The notes under the pieces were generated by a model that was given only the letters and a program-made list of their open reading frames with translations, was not told where the DNA came from and did not search any database. Below, piece by piece: positions 37,931 through 38,344 of a stretch of 38,344 nt of DNA (positions are counted from its first letter, which is position 1; each line of letters begins with the position of its first letter). This DNA is from a virus: the IMG/VR virus record IMGVR_UViG_3300025117_000146, positions 1 through 38,344 of that record; one strand, given 5' to 3'. Made by a program: the position numbers and the translations under genes.

Positions 37931-38229
37931 TATTTCACGTCACGGCCAGATTTGTGCCCCCGCGCGGCGCGGCAGAACCTCCGCTACCATCCGTTGCACG
38001 CCAAGCGCGCAACGCCGTGGGGGCCATCCTACGCGCAGCGCGGGCCGTATCAGTAGGTGATCAGCTATGGCAGACGCCAGCCAAGCGCGATGCGCATCGG
38101 GACATTTGTCGCAGGTGCGCTCATTACCGCGCATCGGATGCGCGCTGCGCTCACCCGGACTGTGGTTGCTTCACCCGCCTCAAGACTCACATCGCCACCG
38201 AGCGTTGTCCTGCTGGGCTCTGGGGATGA
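37927..38229 (+). CDS. Zinc-binding late protein
   Basis: 100 residues; ATG at 37927 overlaps the tip-gene stop (ATGA). A cysteine pattern near the end, C61-x2-C64, C74, C79-x-C81 and C94 (ICRRCAHYRASDARCAHPDC, GCFTRLKTHIATERCP), closely resembles a small phage zinc domain with C-G-C-F and T-E-x-C-P-x-G-x-W (recall). The N-terminal half is unrecognised. It is often found near tail-tip or lysis genes; role unknown. Confidence 0.6.
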   Translation: MIFHVTARFVPPRGAAEPPLPSVARQARNAVGAILRAARAVSVGDQLWQTPAKRDAHRDICRRCAHYRASDARCAHPDCGCFTRLKTHIATERCPAGLWG

Positions 38230-38344
38230 GTTGCGCCGGTCCCGCGTCGCTGCTGCAGCGGGTATGCAGCGCTGCTGCCAACCCTTTTTTTTGAGCTTGT
38301 TTCGGTTACTCCCTTACCCTTTTCCCCCCTTTTCGGAACCCTTT
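38230..38344. other. Right end, non-coding, possible transposase sites
   Basis: After the last gene comes a run of GC-rich hairpin-like sequence (CGCTGC...GCAGCG, about 38248-38270), a T8 tract (38285-38292) and a C/T-rich end. On the minus strand the terminal bases read AAAGGGTTCCGAAAAGG then GGAAAAGGGTAAGG, with YCGAAAAGG-type units loosely like the left-end GTTTGAAAAGG sites. CAACCCTTTT(T) here and its reverse at 155-168 near the left end are shared. Right-end function is inferred. Confidence 0.4.

Noticed and set aside
38248-38292. Strong terminator at the right end
   Set aside because: The hairpin-like GC stretch is separated from the T8 tract by about 14 bases, so it does not fit a standard intrinsic terminator.
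1-38344. tRNA or rRNA genes
   Set aside because: No cloverleaf or rRNA-like stretch was recognised by eye; a covariance-model scan would settle this.

Overview
The window reads as a nearly complete genome of a transposable (Mu-like) tailed phage or prophage. It carries a DDE transposase, a MuB-like ATPase, a Gam-like end protector, and a Mu-order head block (gp25/26/27-like, large terminase, DUF935 portal, gpG-like, gpI-like protease/scaffold, decoration protein, major capsid, gp36-like). There is no contractile sheath gene, and the tail block (tube-like, short tape measure, large tip protein) looks non-contractile, so Mu-type replication seems joined to a siphovirus-like particle. The DNA is GC-rich. 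The protein styles, and the 7- to 9-base minisatellites packed into gene junctions, remind me of Verrucomicrobiota (Opitutae-type) or related bacteria. That host guess is recall and inference; no search was run. || Layout: 1-361 is a non-coding left end with three direct GAAAGTTTGAAA repeats that could be transposase-binding sites. About 362-11971 is one long leftward (early) operon. In transcription order it encodes a small RHH regulator, an RHH/membrane protein, a small helical protein, an excisionase-type HTH protein, a ParB-like protein, a zinc-finger miniprotein, transposase, MuB-like ATPase, two small proteins, Gam-like, a DnaA-domain-IV/zinc protein, DUF551, a GemA-position protein, a winged-helix protein, then a 901-residue gpF-like minor head protein fused to a HipA/PI3K-like kinase and a possible ADP-ribosyltransferase-like tail, and three small genes. 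Nearly every junction is an ATGA or TGATG overlap. 11972-12070 is an AT-rich divergent control region with a good leftward promoter and repeated CTAAG..TTAACCG boxes. || 12071-13753 is a short rightward cassette (RHH-like regulator, secreted protein, zinc-ribbon membrane protein) that ends in a clear terminator at 13863-13886 and looks like a lysogeny or moron unit. 13887-14154 is a non-coding late leader with inverted repeats. From 14155 to 38229 the late genes run rightward: holin-like and spanin-like lysis candidates, gp25/26/27-like proteins, terminase, portal, gpG-like, protease, decoration protein, capsid, gp36-like, two duplicated beta domains, three tail-fibre-type proteins that carry signal peptides, then tail terminator, tube, chaperone-like, tape measure and tip genes, and a zinc protein. 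38230-38344 is a non-coding right end. || Most notable points: (1) the displaced gpF-kinase(-ART) fusion, a candidate virion-delivered effector; (2) many families of short tandem repeats sitting exactly at gene junctions, often in frame, so that they now encode protein tails; (3) a 32-bp perfect inverted repeat bracketing the gpG-like gene, whose 18-bp palindrome looks inserted into a 9-mer repeat array; (4) an orphan DnaA domain IV protein; (5) degenerate Walker motifs in the MuB-like ATPase.
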